A DNA stretch of 64,000 bases from Streptomyces sp. CG 926 (GTDB lineage: Bacteria; Actinomycetota; Actinomycetes; Streptomycetales; Streptomycetaceae), in assembly GCF_003148825.1 (NCBI RefSeq), contig NZ_QGGZ01000001.1, positions 1-64,000 on the forward strand. Direction: 5' to 3'. The translations under genes and the position numbers were made by a program. This document shows, one piece after another, positions 24,842 through 35,616 of this stretch (its first letter is position 1; each line of letters opens with the position of its first letter). The notes beneath the pieces are model-generated. The model was given only the letters and a program-made list of their open reading frames with translations. It searched no databases and had not been told where the DNA came from.

Positions 24842-24865
24842 TACTCCCGTACTACGTCGGGAGTA
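24842..24865. promoter_or_regulatory. Inverted repeat TACTCCCG-N8-CGGGAGTA
   Basis: Perfect 8-bp arms separated by 8 bp lie between the divergent SDR and DMT transporter genes, 61 bp before the transporter start. The size and symmetry suit a dimeric regulator site, for example a LuxR-type response regulator. No regulator gene is adjacent. Confidence 0.6.
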
Positions 24866-24925
24866 TGACTGATCACCACCTGTGGACGGAGGAATAGCGC
24901 AGGTGGGTCGGGCATTGTGGAGCTT

Positions 24926-27064
<2,139 letters not shown>

Positions 27065-27224
27065 TTAACGGTGCGATCAGAGCGTGACAAGAGGCGCAAC
27101 GGGGCGCATGCCGGAGGAACTTGACTGTATCTCGATGAGTAAAAGATCCACCGGGGTCCGCGTGGGGGTAGCTTCGGTGCTCCCCGCCCACCGAAGGCAC
27201 ACCGAAGCAAGCAGGAGCGCACCG

Positions 27225-28670
27225 ATGAGCACCAGCACAGCCCAGATCGGCGTCACCGGACTCGCTGTCATGGGCAGCAACCTCGCCCGCAACTTCGCCC
27301 GCAACGGATTCACCGTGGCCGTCCACAACCGGACGGAGGCCAGGACCACCGCGCTGGTCGAGGAGTTCGGGCACGAGGGCACCTTCGTGGCGGCCGGGTC
27401 GGCGAAGGAGTTCGTCGACGCGCTGGAGCGCCCCCGGCGCATCGTCGTCATGGTCAAGGCCGGGGAGCCGACCGATGCCGTGATCCGCGAGTTCGCGCCT
27501 CTCCTGGAGGAGGGCGACGTCATCATCGACGGCGGCAACGCGCACTTCGAGGACACCCGGCGCCGCGAGCGTGAACTGCGCGAGCGGGGACTGCACTTCG
27601 TGGGTGTCGGCATCTCCGGCGGCGAGGAGGGCGCGCTGCTCGGCCCGAGCATCATGCCCGGCGGTTCGACGGAGTCGTACGCCTCCCTCGGACCGCTGCT
27701 GGAGAAGATCTCCGCGAAGGCCGCCGACGGTACGCCCTGCACCTCGCACGTGGGACCCGACGGCGCCGGACACTTCGTCAAGATGGTGCACAACGGCATC
27801 GAGTACGCCGACATGCAACTCATCGCCGAGGCCTACCACCTGCTGCGCGAGGTCGCGGGCTACTCCCCCGCGAAGATCGCGGAGACCTTCCGGGCGTGGA
27901 ACCGGGGGCGCCTGGACTCGTACCTGATCGAGATCACGGCGGAGGTGCTCGCGCACACGGACGCCTCGACCGGGCGCCCGTACGTCGATGTCGTGGCCGA
28001 CGCCGCCGAGCAGAAGGGCACCGGCCGTTGGACGGTGCAGATCGCCCTCGACCTCGGGGTGCCGGTGTCGGGGATCGCCGAGGCGGTCTTCGCCCGCGCG
28101 GTCTCCGGCCACGCGGACCTGCGCACGGCCGCGCGGGGGCTCGCGGGCCCGACGGCCACCGCACTCGCCCCCGAGGAGGCGGAGGCCTTCGCCGCCCAGG
28201 TGGAGCAGGCGCTGTACGCGTCGAAGATCGTCTCCTACACCCAGGGCTTCCACCAGATCCGGGCCGGCAGCGAGGAGTACGGCTGGAACGTGGACCTGGG
28301 CGCCGTGGCCTCGCTGTGGCGCGGCGGCTGCATCATCCGGGCCGCGTTCCTCGACCGGATCCGGGCGGCGTACGACGCCCGGCCGGAGCTGCCGAGCCTG
28401 CTGGCGGACACGCACTTCGCCGAGGAGATCGCGGCCGCCCAGGAAGGGTGGCGGTCCGTCCTGGTGGCGGCGGTGCGCCAGGGGATCCCGGTACCCGCGT
28501 TCGCGGCCTCACTGGCCTACTACGACGCCCTGCGCACGGAGCGGCTGCCCGCGGCCCTCACCCAGGGGCAGCGGGACTTCTTCGGGGCGCACACCTACCG
28601 GCGGACGGACCGCGAGGGCTCGTTCCACACGCTCTGGAGCGGCGACCGCTCCGAGGTCCGCACCTCGTAG
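27225..28670 (+). CDS. gnd: 6-phosphogluconate dehydrogenase, decarboxylating
   Basis: A 481-residue enzyme of the oxidative pentose phosphate pathway that converts 6-phosphogluconate to ribulose 5-phosphate and CO2 with NADP. The dinucleotide loop is GVTGLAVMGSNLARN. NRT follows the second strand, as in NADP-dependent members. The substrate site has GISGGEEGALLGPSIMPGG and the catalytic Lys in HFVKMVHNGIEYADMQ. The C-terminal domain ends with RRTDREGSFHTLW. It is full length for the long-chain family. ATG with GCAGGAGC upstream. It converges with a short proline-rich gene, 9 bp between stops. Confidence 0.96.
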   Translation: MSTSTAQIGVTGLAVMGSNLARNFARNGFTVAVHNRTEARTTALVEEFGHEGTFVAAGSAKEFVDALERPRRIVVMVKAGEPTDAVIREFAPLLEEGDVIIDGGNAHFEDTRRRERELRERGLHFVGVGISGGEEGALLGPSIMPGGSTESYASLGPLLEKISAKAADGTPCTSHVGPDGAGHFVKMVHNGIEYADMQLIAEAYHLLREVAGYSPAKIAETFRAWNRGRLDSYLIEITAEVLAHTDASTGRPYVDVVADAAEQKGTGRWTVQIALDLGVPVSGIAEAVFARAVSGHADLRTAARGLAGPTATALAPEEAEAFAAQVEQALYASKIVSYTQGFHQIRAGSEEYGWNVDLGAVASLWRGGCIIRAAFLDRIRAAYDARPELPSLLADTHFAEEIAAAQEGWRSVLVAAVRQGIPVPAFAASLAYYDALRTERLPAALTQGQRDFFGAHTYRRTDREGSFHTLWSGDRSEVRTS

Positions 28671-28679
28671 CCGCGGTCG

Positions 28680-28859
28680 TCAGCTCAGGGGCCCGGGCTG
28701 CGGGATCGGCGCGGGCCCCGGGGGCGGCGGGATCGGGTCCGGCTCGGGGACGGGTCCGGGCACGGGCGGCACGGGCCGCGGCATGGGCTCGGGGTCGGGG
28801 AAGGGGTCGGGCCCCGGGGGAGGCGGCTGCGTCTCTTCTACAACTTGCTTTCGCACCAT
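28680..28859 (-). CDS. 59-residue proline-rich protein
   Basis: A small gene with ATG preceded by GGGAAGGTGG. The product starts MVRKQVVEETQ and is then almost entirely Pro with Gly, Asp, Glu and Pro-Met (PPPPGPDPFPDPEPMPRP). Such short acidic Pro-rich proteins occur in Streptomyces but have no known role. Low complexity makes it possible that the frame is not expressed; the ribosome binding site and clean gene spacing argue for it. Confidence 0.55.
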   Translation of the reverse strand: MVRKQVVEETQPPPPGPDPFPDPEPMPRPVPPVPGPVPEPDPIPPPPGPAPIPQPGPLS

Positions 28860-28893
28860 ATGGGCCACCTTCCCGCGATTGCGGCCCGTATGC

Positions 28894-29532
28894 CTACGCG
28901 ACACCCCTGGCGGCCGAGCGCAGGGCCAGGCCCGCGGCAAGGCCCGGAGCGGGGCTGGAGAGTACCGGGATCGGGCTCGTGGCCAGGTCCGCGGCTTCGG
29001 CCATGGAGGCCTGGGCCAGCACGATGACGTCCGCGCCGGTGACGGAGTCGGCCGCCTCGACGATCCGGGCGAGGTAGCCGGCGGTGTCCCCGGCCTCGAA
29101 GCGGTCCCAGGCCCCGGCAACCAGGTGCGTACGGATCGACACGGGCCGCTCGCCCGCCTCCTCGGCCAGCAGCTCCCGGGTCGGGGCGAGGGTGGACTCC
29201 AGGGCGGCGAGTACGGCGATCCGCGCCCCCGCCCGTACCGCGGCGGCGGCCATCGGCCGGTCCACCCGGAGCACCGGGACGCCCAGCGCCGGAGCCAGGG
29301 ACTCCGCGGTCGCCCCGATGGTCGAGCAGGTGACCAGCACGGGCGTCCCGGCCTCGGCGAGCAAGCCCCGAAGGGCCGAAGTCACCGACTCCGGCCCTTC
29401 GGCACGGGCCCGGTCCAGCAGCGCCGGGACCACCAGGTGCCGCAGTGCGGCCCCCGGATGGTTCCGGTCACGCAGCGCGTCGAAGACCGGGACGTGCACG
29501 GGCGAGGTGTGCAGCAGGAGCAGATCGGTCAC
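28894..29532 (-). CDS. Aspartate/glutamate racemase family protein
   Basis: A 212-residue protein of the Asp/Glu/hydantoin racemase fold. The first catalytic position is present (VLVTCSTIGA, Cys69). The second reads ADVIVLAQASMAE where active racemases have LACxG, so the second Cys is missing and a two-base racemisation is doubtful; a related one-Cys activity is possible. Its ATG overlaps the stop of the upstream acetyltransferase by 4 bp (ATGA), indicating translational coupling in the panD operon. Confidence 0.82.
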   Translation of the reverse strand: MTDLLLLHTSPVHVPVFDALRDRNHPGAALRHLVVPALLDRARAEGPESVTSALRGLLAEAGTPVLVTCSTIGATAESLAPALGVPVLRVDRPMAAAAVRAGARIAVLAALESTLAPTRELLAEEAGERPVSIRTHLVAGAWDRFEAGDTAGYLARIVEAADSVTGADVIVLAQASMAEAADLATSPIPVLSSPAPGLAAGLALRSAARGVA

Positions 29533-29870
29533 CGGGCGTCGCGAGCCGCGGCGAGCTGCGCCTTGGCCGCCGACACGACCTCGGCGGCCGGCTCGGGCGC
29601 CTCGTCGGGATGTTTGGCGGCCCAGCTCGCCGCATAGGGGCAGAGCGGCACCACGGGTACTCCCTCGGCTGCGGCGATCCCGTAGAAGGTCTTCACCAGC
29701 CCGCCCGCGATACCGCGGCCCTCGTGCCCCTGCTCGACGATGGTGTGCACCGCGACCAGGGCGTGGGGCGCGTCGGCGAGCACGAAGTACGCGATGTGGC
29801 CGACCGTCGTCCCGTCCTCGACGGCGAGCAGCCGTCCGGCCTCGCGGTCGTCCTGGAACTCCATCGACAT
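29529..29870 (-). CDS. Small GNAT-like acetyltransferase (YjdJ type)
   Basis: A 113-residue single-domain protein of the short Gcn5-related group: FQDDREAGRLLAVEDGTTVGHIAYFV, HTIVEQGHEGRGIAGGLVKTF (CoA pyrophosphate loop, QGHEGRGIAG) and VPLCPYAASWAAKHP. The start ATG has GAAGGG upstream; a second ATG two codons later is possible. It lies 16 bp after panD and overlaps the racemase-like gene by 4 bp. Acceptor unknown; given its position, PanD or a product of the operon deserves consideration. Confidence 0.85.
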   Translation of the reverse strand: MSMEFQDDREAGRLLAVEDGTTVGHIAYFVLADAPHALVAVHTIVEQGHEGRGIAGGLVKTFYGIAAAEGVPVVPLCPYAASWAAKHPDEAPEPAAEVVSAAKAQLAAARDAR

Positions 29871-29886
29871 CGTCCCTTCACTCCCC

Positions 29887-30306
29887 TCAGAAGGCCACGG
29901 CGTGCGGGCTGCGCCGCTGGTCCGTGTCCGGCACCGGGGCGGACGGGTCCGCACCCAGCTCAATGATCCGGTTGTCGCCGTCCACGTGCACGACGCGGGG
30001 CTTCAGCACCCGGGCCTCGGCGTCCTCGACCTGCGCGTAGCTGATGAGGATGACCAGGTCCCCGGGGTGCACCAGGTGCGCGGCGGCTCCGTTGATCCCG
30101 ATGACCCCGGATCCGCGCTCGCCCTCGATGACGTAGGTCTCGAGCCGCGCACCGTTGGTGATGTCCACGATGTGGACGAGCTCCCCGGGCAGCAGATCGG
30201 CCGCGTCGAGCAGGTCGGCGTCGACGGTCACGGAGCCGACGTAGTGCAGGTCGGCCTGGGTGACGGTAGCCCGGTGGATCTTGGACTTGAACATGGTACG
30301 AAGCAT
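29887..30306 (-). CDS. panD: Aspartate 1-decarboxylase
   Basis: A 139-residue pro-enzyme that decarboxylates L-aspartate to beta-alanine for pantothenate and CoA. Lys9 and the self-cleavage site Gly24-Ser25 (HYVGSVTVD) are at exactly the family positions; cleavage leaves the pyruvoyl group on Ser25. NGAAAHL is the conserved NGAAA motif. The ATG of [17 protein letters not shown] has GGGAG upstream. It is the first gene of an operon with a small GNAT protein and a racemase-like protein. No panB or panC is nearby. Confidence 0.95.
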   Translation of the reverse strand: MLRTMFKSKIHRATVTQADLHYVGSVTVDADLLDAADLLPGELVHIVDITNGARLETYVIEGERGSGVIGINGAAAHLVHPGDLVILISYAQVEDAEARVLKPRVVHVDGDNRIIELGADPSAPVPDTDQRRSPHAVAF

Positions 30307-30423
30307 CGGAAAACTCCCGGATTGTCGGCTACCTGCCTGCTTTACGCAGGTCAAGTGCGGTCTCCGCAGATTACAACCAATCGCCTGCCCGGTCAGCCCT
30401 CTCCAGGTCCCTCTCCAGGTCTT

Positions 30424-31008
30424 TCAGGCTCGTGCGGGTTTCCAGGCGCGGTACACGTCGTCGACGGCGATTCCGCCGAAGCGTTCCGTGAGTTCCTGTT
30501 CCCTGAGGTCCTGGAGGTCGGGCTCGCTGATGCGTACGGCCGAGTCCGTGAAGTCCGCGAACGTCACCACCCACTCGCCCTCGGCGGGCCCGAGGAACGA
30601 GACGCTTCCCTCGCCTCCCAGTCGGCTCGCGGCGGCTCCCGCGTAGATCATGGGGAGGCGGTGGTCCCGGTAGCTGTCGTAGTCGGGAAGGAAGCCGTGC
30701 ATCGCGACGACCGCCCCTGCATCGGCATCGGCATCTGCATCTGCGCCGTTCTGCAGGATCTCCACGAAGCCCCGCTCGTTCGCGAGTTCCGACTGCATAT
30801 GGGCCAGCAGATCGCCGACCGTGGCGTTCCCTGGCAGCGCTCTCGGCTCTTCGCCCAAGAGGTCGTCGTCGCCCATGTCGATGCCGCCGAAGCCCGGCAC
30901 GGGTTCGAGCTGCTCCCGTTGTGCGAGCAGGACGTGTTCCTTCCAGTGGGAGAGGCTCTCGTGGGCGGGGAAGCGAAGGCGCAGGTGGAAGTAGATGCCT
31001 TGCGACAC
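30424..31008 (-). CDS. Hypothetical protein
   Basis: A 194-residue soluble protein I do not recognise. It begins VSQGIYFHLRLRFPAHESLSHWKEH (GTG start, GGGAGA upstream) and contains an Asp-Ala repeat (about residues 95-102) encoded by a short GCATCG/GCATCT microsatellite, so its length may vary between strains. The C-terminal half has several aromatic and acidic patches (FLPDYDSYRDH, EWVVTFADF). No motif or membrane segment. It is divergent from the LuxR-family regulator and may be its target. Confidence 0.65.
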   Translation of the reverse strand: MSQGIYFHLRLRFPAHESLSHWKEHVLLAQREQLEPVPGFGGIDMGDDDLLGEEPRALPGNATVGDLLAHMQSELANERGFVEILQNGADADADADAGAVVAMHGFLPDYDSYRDHRLPMIYAGAAASRLGGEGSVSFLGPAEGEWVVTFADFTDSAVRISEPDLQDLREQELTERFGGIAVDDVYRAWKPARA

Positions 31009-31133
31009 AGGAATGTCTCCCTGGTGGGTGCGGTGGGTGCGTGTGCCGGACGTTCTCATCCGGCGCCGACCGGGGCCCAGAGCAGTCACTACTCCATCCT
31101 CGCCGCTCGGAGCCCACCGGGCGGAGAGCCGCG

Positions 31134-31150
31134 TGAGTAGCATCTACTCA
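31134..31150. promoter_or_regulatory. Palindrome TGAGTAG-CAT-CTACTCA
   Basis: Perfect 7-bp arms with a 3-bp centre lie in the 243-bp divergent region between the hypothetical gene and the LuxR-family regulator. A related half (CACTACTCC) occurs about 50 bp to the left. It is a plausible operator for the LuxR protein itself. Confidence 0.55.
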
Positions 31151-31251
31151 AGCCGAGTCGGCCGGTGGAAGTGCAAGGTCGTCCTGCGAGCCGCCGGCCC
31201 CTGTCCGTATCGGCGGTCCATGCCGGGTGTCGGCACCGGTTCAGAGCTCAG

Positions 31252-33930
31252 GTGGCTGCCTTGCATTCTCCGTACACGAAGCGTGATGTCCAGCGCGCCT
31301 GGCCTCTCGTCGGCAGGGAAGCGGAGAAGGAGGCCTGTGAGGCCGCCCTGTCCGACCCGGCCTGCAACGGCGTTGTGATCCGGGGCTCGGCAGGGGTCGG
31401 CAAGACCCGTCTGGCCACCCACGTGTGGGAGAGGGCGCTGGCGGCGGGCCATCAAGGGAGCCGGGCGACAGCGACGGCAGCGGCGGGCACCATTCCGTTC
31501 GGCGCTCTCGCGCACCTGCTCCCCGACAGTCTCGATTTCGGCGATGCACCCGCCGCCTTCCGCGCGGCGCGGGCGGCTTTCGTGGACCGAAGTGGCCGCA
31601 CCTTCGCCCTGTTCGTCGACGACGTGAACCTGCTCGACGCCAGCTCGGCCACGCTCATCGGGCAGCTGCTGGACATGGAGTCGATATTCCTGGTCGCGAC
31701 CCTGCGTTCCGATGTGCTGGTGTCCGATGCGGTGCTCGCCATCGACCGCACCGAGGGAATGGCCCACGTGGACCTGCACGCCCTCGCCGAGGACGAGGTG
31801 GAGGGCGTCCTGACCACGGTCCTGGGAGGGGTCGTCGAGCGGAAGGTCGTGTGCGAACTGCACCGTCTGAGCGAAGGCAACCTCCTCTTTCTGCGGGAGC
31901 TGGTGTTGGGGATGCTGGGCTCCCGCGCGCTGGTCCCCAGCGGCGGTGTGTGGAGGGCTCCCGGTCAGGCGACGGGGCCGCTCCGTACGGCCCGCCTGAG
32001 CCAGCTGATCCGTACCCGGCTCAAGCGCTACGGCACGCAGGGCACTCGGACGCTCGAAACGCTCGCGGTCGCCGGACCGATGGGGGTGCCGGATCTCATC
32101 GGGGCGACCTCGGCGGAAGCGTTCTTCGCGCTGGAAGAGGCGGACCTGATCCACGTCCATGTCTCCCGGCGTCGCATGACCGCCACCTTGGCGCACCCGC
32201 TCTACGGCGAAGTCCTCCTGGAGAGCGTGCCCGTGAGTCGACGGGTGCACATTCTCGGCGAGTGTGAACGGAGCGTCCTCGCCCACGGCGCCAAACGCCT
32301 GGAGGACGTGTTGCGGATCGCGACGTGGCAGTTGGGTGCGCGCGGTACGGCGGACCCGCACCTGATCGTGGAGGCCGCGATGCTCGCGCGGCACAGCCAC
32401 GACTACGTCCAGGTCGTGGATCTGCTGGAGGCGCTTCCCCCTTCCTCGGTGACCGAGGAGACGATGCTGCAGCTGGGCGAGGCCTACTACCTGCTGCATC
32501 GCTTCGACGACTCCGAACGTCTGCTGGAACGGGCGTACACCACGGCGGGCACGGAAGCCGAACGCCTGCGCCTGGCCATCGAGAGGACGCAGAACCTCTT
32601 CTGGGGGGCGGCCCGCGTGGCCGATGCCCTGCGGGTCAATCGGCAGGCGTTCGAGTCGACGACCGACGCGCGGGCGCGGGCCTCGCTGCGTGCGAACGAG
32701 GGCGCGATGCTGGTGTTCTCCGGTCGCACCGACGAAGGCCTCGGCCTGCTCGACGAGGTCGACGAGGTCGACGGGATGTCCGACGAGCGGGTGCGTCTGT
32801 ACGCCTGCGCCATGAAAGCTCTGGGGCTGAGTGCCGCGGGTCGGACGGGCGAAGCGGTCGCCTTGGCCGGCCGAACGTACGCGGAGCACGCCGAGGCGAG
32901 TAAGCGGATCATCATCCAGCATCCGGCAGCCGCGCTCTCCGTGCTGTCCCTGTCCCGCATGGCCGACGGAGACCTCGCGGGCGCGCAACGTGCGGCGGAG
33001 CGGGGACATCGGGAAGCGCTGGCCGACAACGCCACGCAGCCCGCGGCCTGGCTTTCGTACGACCTGGGGCGCACGGCCTGGTTGCAGGGCAGGATCGGTG
33101 ACGCGCGCCGCTGGTTCGCCGAGACGCTGGAGTTGTCCCTGGGCGACGGCATCCTCGTCCCGCTGCGACCGGCCGCCGCCGGCCTCGCGGCGGCCAACGC
33201 CGTACTCGGTCGTACGGACGAGGCCGATGCCCTGGTCGCGGACCTGGCCGGCTACCCGGACGTGTTCTTCCTCCCGGGTGAGCACGCGCTGGGGCAGGCC
33301 TGGGCGCTCGCGGCCCGAGGACACACCACGGCGGCATGTGCCGTCCTGTCCGGGGCGGCGGATCAGGCCCGGGAGGCCGGTGCGGCCTCCTGCGAGTTGC
33401 TGCTCCTCACGGACGCCGCCCGCCTCGGCGCCGCGTCGCAGGTGCTGGCCGGGCTGGTGCGGCTGGAGCAGCGGTGCGAGGGAGCGTTCGCCTCGCCGAG
33501 CGTGCGGTTCGCACGCGCGCACGCCGCGCAGGACGGGCAGGGGCTGCTCCGGGCGGCCGGCGAGATGAAGGAGATCGGTGCTCTTCTGATGGCGGCGGAG
33601 GCAGCCGCGGCGGCGGCGAACGCCTTTCATCGCGCGGGAGATCCGCGGCGCGCGACCTCGGCTCTGCACCTGTCGGCCGAGCTGGCGCGCTCCTGCCAAG
33701 GAGCCGTCACACCGGGGTTGCTCTGCCTCGGGTCGGCCGCTTCCCTCAGCGCGCGGGAGCGGGAGATCGCTTCCCTCGCGACGACCGGCATCACCAACAA
33801 GCAGATCGCGGACGAACTTCACCTCTCCACTCGAACGGTGGAGAACCATCTTCAGCGGGTCTATACCAAGTTGGGGATCATGTCCCGCCGCGACCTGGCC
33901 ACCAGGCTGGCCCCTCGGCAGGGCGGCTGA
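31252..33930 (+). CDS. LuxR-family regulator of the large ATP-binding (LAL) type
   Basis: An 892-residue regulator. Residues about 15-330 form an AAA/NACHT-like ATPase with Walker A GSAGVGKT (45-52) and Walker B FALFVDDVN. Then comes a long helical TPR-like region. A C-terminal LuxR helix-turn-helix (LSAREREIASLATTGITN to NHLQRVYTKLGI) finishes the protein. LAL regulators often control secondary metabolism or sugar use. The GTG before AALHSPYTKRD is chosen because homologous sequence begins at about WPLVGRE; upstream in-frame starts exist and no strong ribosome site is visible, so the start is uncertain by up to 29 codons. The divergent palindrome at 31134 may be its site. Confidence 0.88.
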   Translation: MAALHSPYTKRDVQRAWPLVGREAEKEACEAALSDPACNGVVIRGSAGVGKTRLATHVWERALAAGHQGSRATATAAAGTIPFGALAHLLPDSLDFGDAPAAFRAARAAFVDRSGRTFALFVDDVNLLDASSATLIGQLLDMESIFLVATLRSDVLVSDAVLAIDRTEGMAHVDLHALAEDEVEGVLTTVLGGVVERKVVCELHRLSEGNLLFLRELVLGMLGSRALVPSGGVWRAPGQATGPLRTARLSQLIRTRLKRYGTQGTRTLETLAVAGPMGVPDLIGATSAEAFFALEEADLIHVHVSRRRMTATLAHPLYGEVLLESVPVSRRVHILGECERSVLAHGAKRLEDVLRIATWQLGARGTADPHLIVEAAMLARHSHDYVQVVDLLEALPPSSVTEETMLQLGEAYYLLHRFDDSERLLERAYTTAGTEAERLRLAIERTQNLFWGAARVADALRVNRQAFESTTDARARASLRANEGAMLVFSGRTDEGLGLLDEVDEVDGMSDERVRLYACAMKALGLSAAGRTGEAVALAGRTYAEHAEASKRIIIQHPAAALSVLSLSRMADGDLAGAQRAAERGHREALADNATQPAAWLSYDLGRTAWLQGRIGDARRWFAETLELSLGDGILVPLRPAAAGLAAANAVLGRTDEADALVADLAGYPDVFFLPGEHALGQAWALAARGHTTAACAVLSGAADQAREAGAASCELLLLTDAARLGAASQVLAGLVRLEQRCEGAFASPSVRFARAHAAQDGQGLLRAAGEMKEIGALLMAAEAAAAAANAFHRAGDPRRATSALHLSAELARSCQGAVTPGLLCLGSAASLSAREREIASLATTGITNKQIADELHLSTRTVENHLQRVYTKLGIMSRRDLATRLAPRQGG

Positions 33931-33954
33931 CACCGCGCTCCCTAGGCGATCGTC

Positions 33955-33973
33955 GGGGCGGTGATCCCGCCCC
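33955..33973. terminator. Hairpin between convergent regulator and permease genes
   Basis: GGGGCGG pairs with CCGCCCC around a 5-nt loop in the 61-bp convergent gap. Moderate stability. Confidence 0.55.
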
Positions 33974-33991
33974 GCGCGTCGCCGGGCCGCT

Positions 33992-35470
33992 TCAGTGGGC
34001 GAGGTCGAGATCCAGCACGCCTTCCTCCGCCACCACGCGCCGTTCCTCCGTGAGGTCGATCGATCGGCAGAACAGCAGATACGTCAGACCTGCGACGGGC
34101 AGGCCGACGAAGACGGAGTAGTCGGCTCCACCCAAGGCCTGCGCCGCGAAGCCGGTGTAGGGGACGGTGACCATGAAGGGGACCATCACCACGAGGCAGA
34201 TGAGATAGGCGAGGTTCCCGCGCCACCCCCAGCGTCCGTACATCCCCTTCGGGTCGAAGAGCTCCGCGATCGCGTAGGCACCCTTGCGTACGAAGAAGTA
34301 GTCGATCAGGTTGATCGCGGTCCACGGTGTGAAGAGGTAGGTGAGGAAGATGAGCACGTTGCTGTAGAATGAGTTGAAGCTGTCCACGCCCACGAACTGG
34401 GCGATCGCCCACACCAGAACGAACATGATGCCGATGCAGATCGCGCGGATGCGGCGGGTCGGCCGCACAGGGGCGAAGCTGTCCCGGATCGAGATGATGG
34501 CCATCATCCCGCCGTACTGGTTGACCGCCATGACGGACAGCAGGCCGACCAGGAGTGCGCCGACCACCACCTGTCCCAGGCCGCCCAGCAGGCTGTCGGC
34601 CAGCTGCTGGAAGGCTGCCACGGGGGTGGCGTCCGGAGCGGCGGACGCGGCGGCGGCGCCGATGCCGAACACCCAGATCGCCGACAGACCGCTGGGCGCG
34701 TACGTCCACCAGAAGGCGGACCGCACCGAGGTCTCGGCCGGCAGGTAGCGCGAATAGTCCGAGACGTAGGGCGCCCAGCCGAGCTGGAATCCCGTCACGA
34801 TCACGAAGACGGTCACGAAGGCCGCCATGTCGAAGTCGCCGAACGCGAGAGCCCGGGAGGGGATTCCCTCGTCGGTGACGACGGCCAGGGTGAGCACGGA
34901 CATCAGGACGGCCATCGGCCAGGCCAGCCACCGGTTCAACCGGTGGATCCATCGATATCCGAGCAGCGCGACGACCGCGGCGACGGACGCGGAGACGAGA
35001 TAGCCGAGGTTCTCGTCGATGCCGAACAGGATGTGCACGGCGTCGCCCGCGAGGATCGCGTCCGAGGCGTTGAAGGCCAGATAGTTGACCAGCGCGAACA
35101 CCCACACGGTCAAGGCGGCGCCGAGATATCCGAACTGGGCACGCGACTGCACGAGTTGGGGAAGTCCGAGCTGCGGCCCCTGTGCCGAGTGGAATGCCAT
35201 GAAGAACGTGCCGAACAGCGAGCCCAGCACGGTGGCGACGAAGGTCCACATCAGACCGGTGCCGATGCTCAGCGCGGTGACGCCGGTGGCCATCGCGGTG
35301 AGGTTGATGTTGCCGACGAACCAGAACGCGCCCAGGTGGCGTACCGTGCCGTGGCGTTCGGCGGTGGGGATCCAGTCGATGGAGCGGGTCTCGATGACGG
35401 CCGATCCGGGCGCGGGGTTCTGAGGACCCGCGGTACGGGGCGCGTTCGACGGCAGAGAGCGTGTGGGCAT
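33992..35470 (-). CDS. NCS1-family purine/cytosine permease-like transporter
   Basis: A 492-residue inner-membrane transporter with about twelve transmembrane helices. Family signatures include FWFVGNINLTAMATGV (helix 1 substrate motif), GPQLGLPQLVQSRAQFGYLGA, and YVSDYSRYLP. It should import a nucleobase, allantoin, hydantoin or related compound with a cation. A short polar N-terminus (about 45 residues) precedes helix 1. The ATG has GAGGGAT upstream. Its upstream region carries a 3 x 12-bp repeat. No catabolic gene is adjacent, so the substrate is open. Confidence 0.88.
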   Translation of the reverse strand: MPTRSLPSNAPRTAGPQNPAPGSAVIETRSIDWIPTAERHGTVRHLGAFWFVGNINLTAMATGVTALSIGTGLMWTFVATVLGSLFGTFFMAFHSAQGPQLGLPQLVQSRAQFGYLGAALTVWVFALVNYLAFNASDAILAGDAVHILFGIDENLGYLVSASVAAVVALLGYRWIHRLNRWLAWPMAVLMSVLTLAVVTDEGIPSRALAFGDFDMAAFVTVFVIVTGFQLGWAPYVSDYSRYLPAETSVRSAFWWTYAPSGLSAIWVFGIGAAAASAAPDATPVAAFQQLADSLLGGLGQVVVGALLVGLLSVMAVNQYGGMMAIISIRDSFAPVRPTRRIRAICIGIMFVLVWAIAQFVGVDSFNSFYSNVLIFLTYLFTPWTAINLIDYFFVRKGAYAIAELFDPKGMYGRWGWRGNLAYLICLVVMVPFMVTVPYTGFAAQALGGADYSVFVGLPVAGLTYLLFCRSIDLTEERRVVAEEGVLDLDLAH

Positions 35471-35558
35471 GTATCCCTCGGGTGGGGTGGAGCCTGCAAG
35501 TGGTGTCGAGACTCGCAGGCCCGCTCCCGGGCGACATGAGCATGGGCTACTCAATCCG

Positions 35559-35594
35559 GTGCTCGATCGCGTGCTCGATCGGGTGCTCGATCGG
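35559..35594. repeat. Three tandem copies of a 12-bp unit upstream of the permease gene
   Basis: GTGCTCGATCGC, GTGCTCGATCGG and GTGCTCGATCGG lie head to tail 89 bp before the permease ATG. Each contains the palindromic core CGATCG. A 12-bp period puts successive units slightly more than one helical turn apart, so this may be a multi-site operator. Confidence 0.8.
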
Positions 35595-35616
35595 CCGCCC
35601 GTGGGCACCCGAAGGT

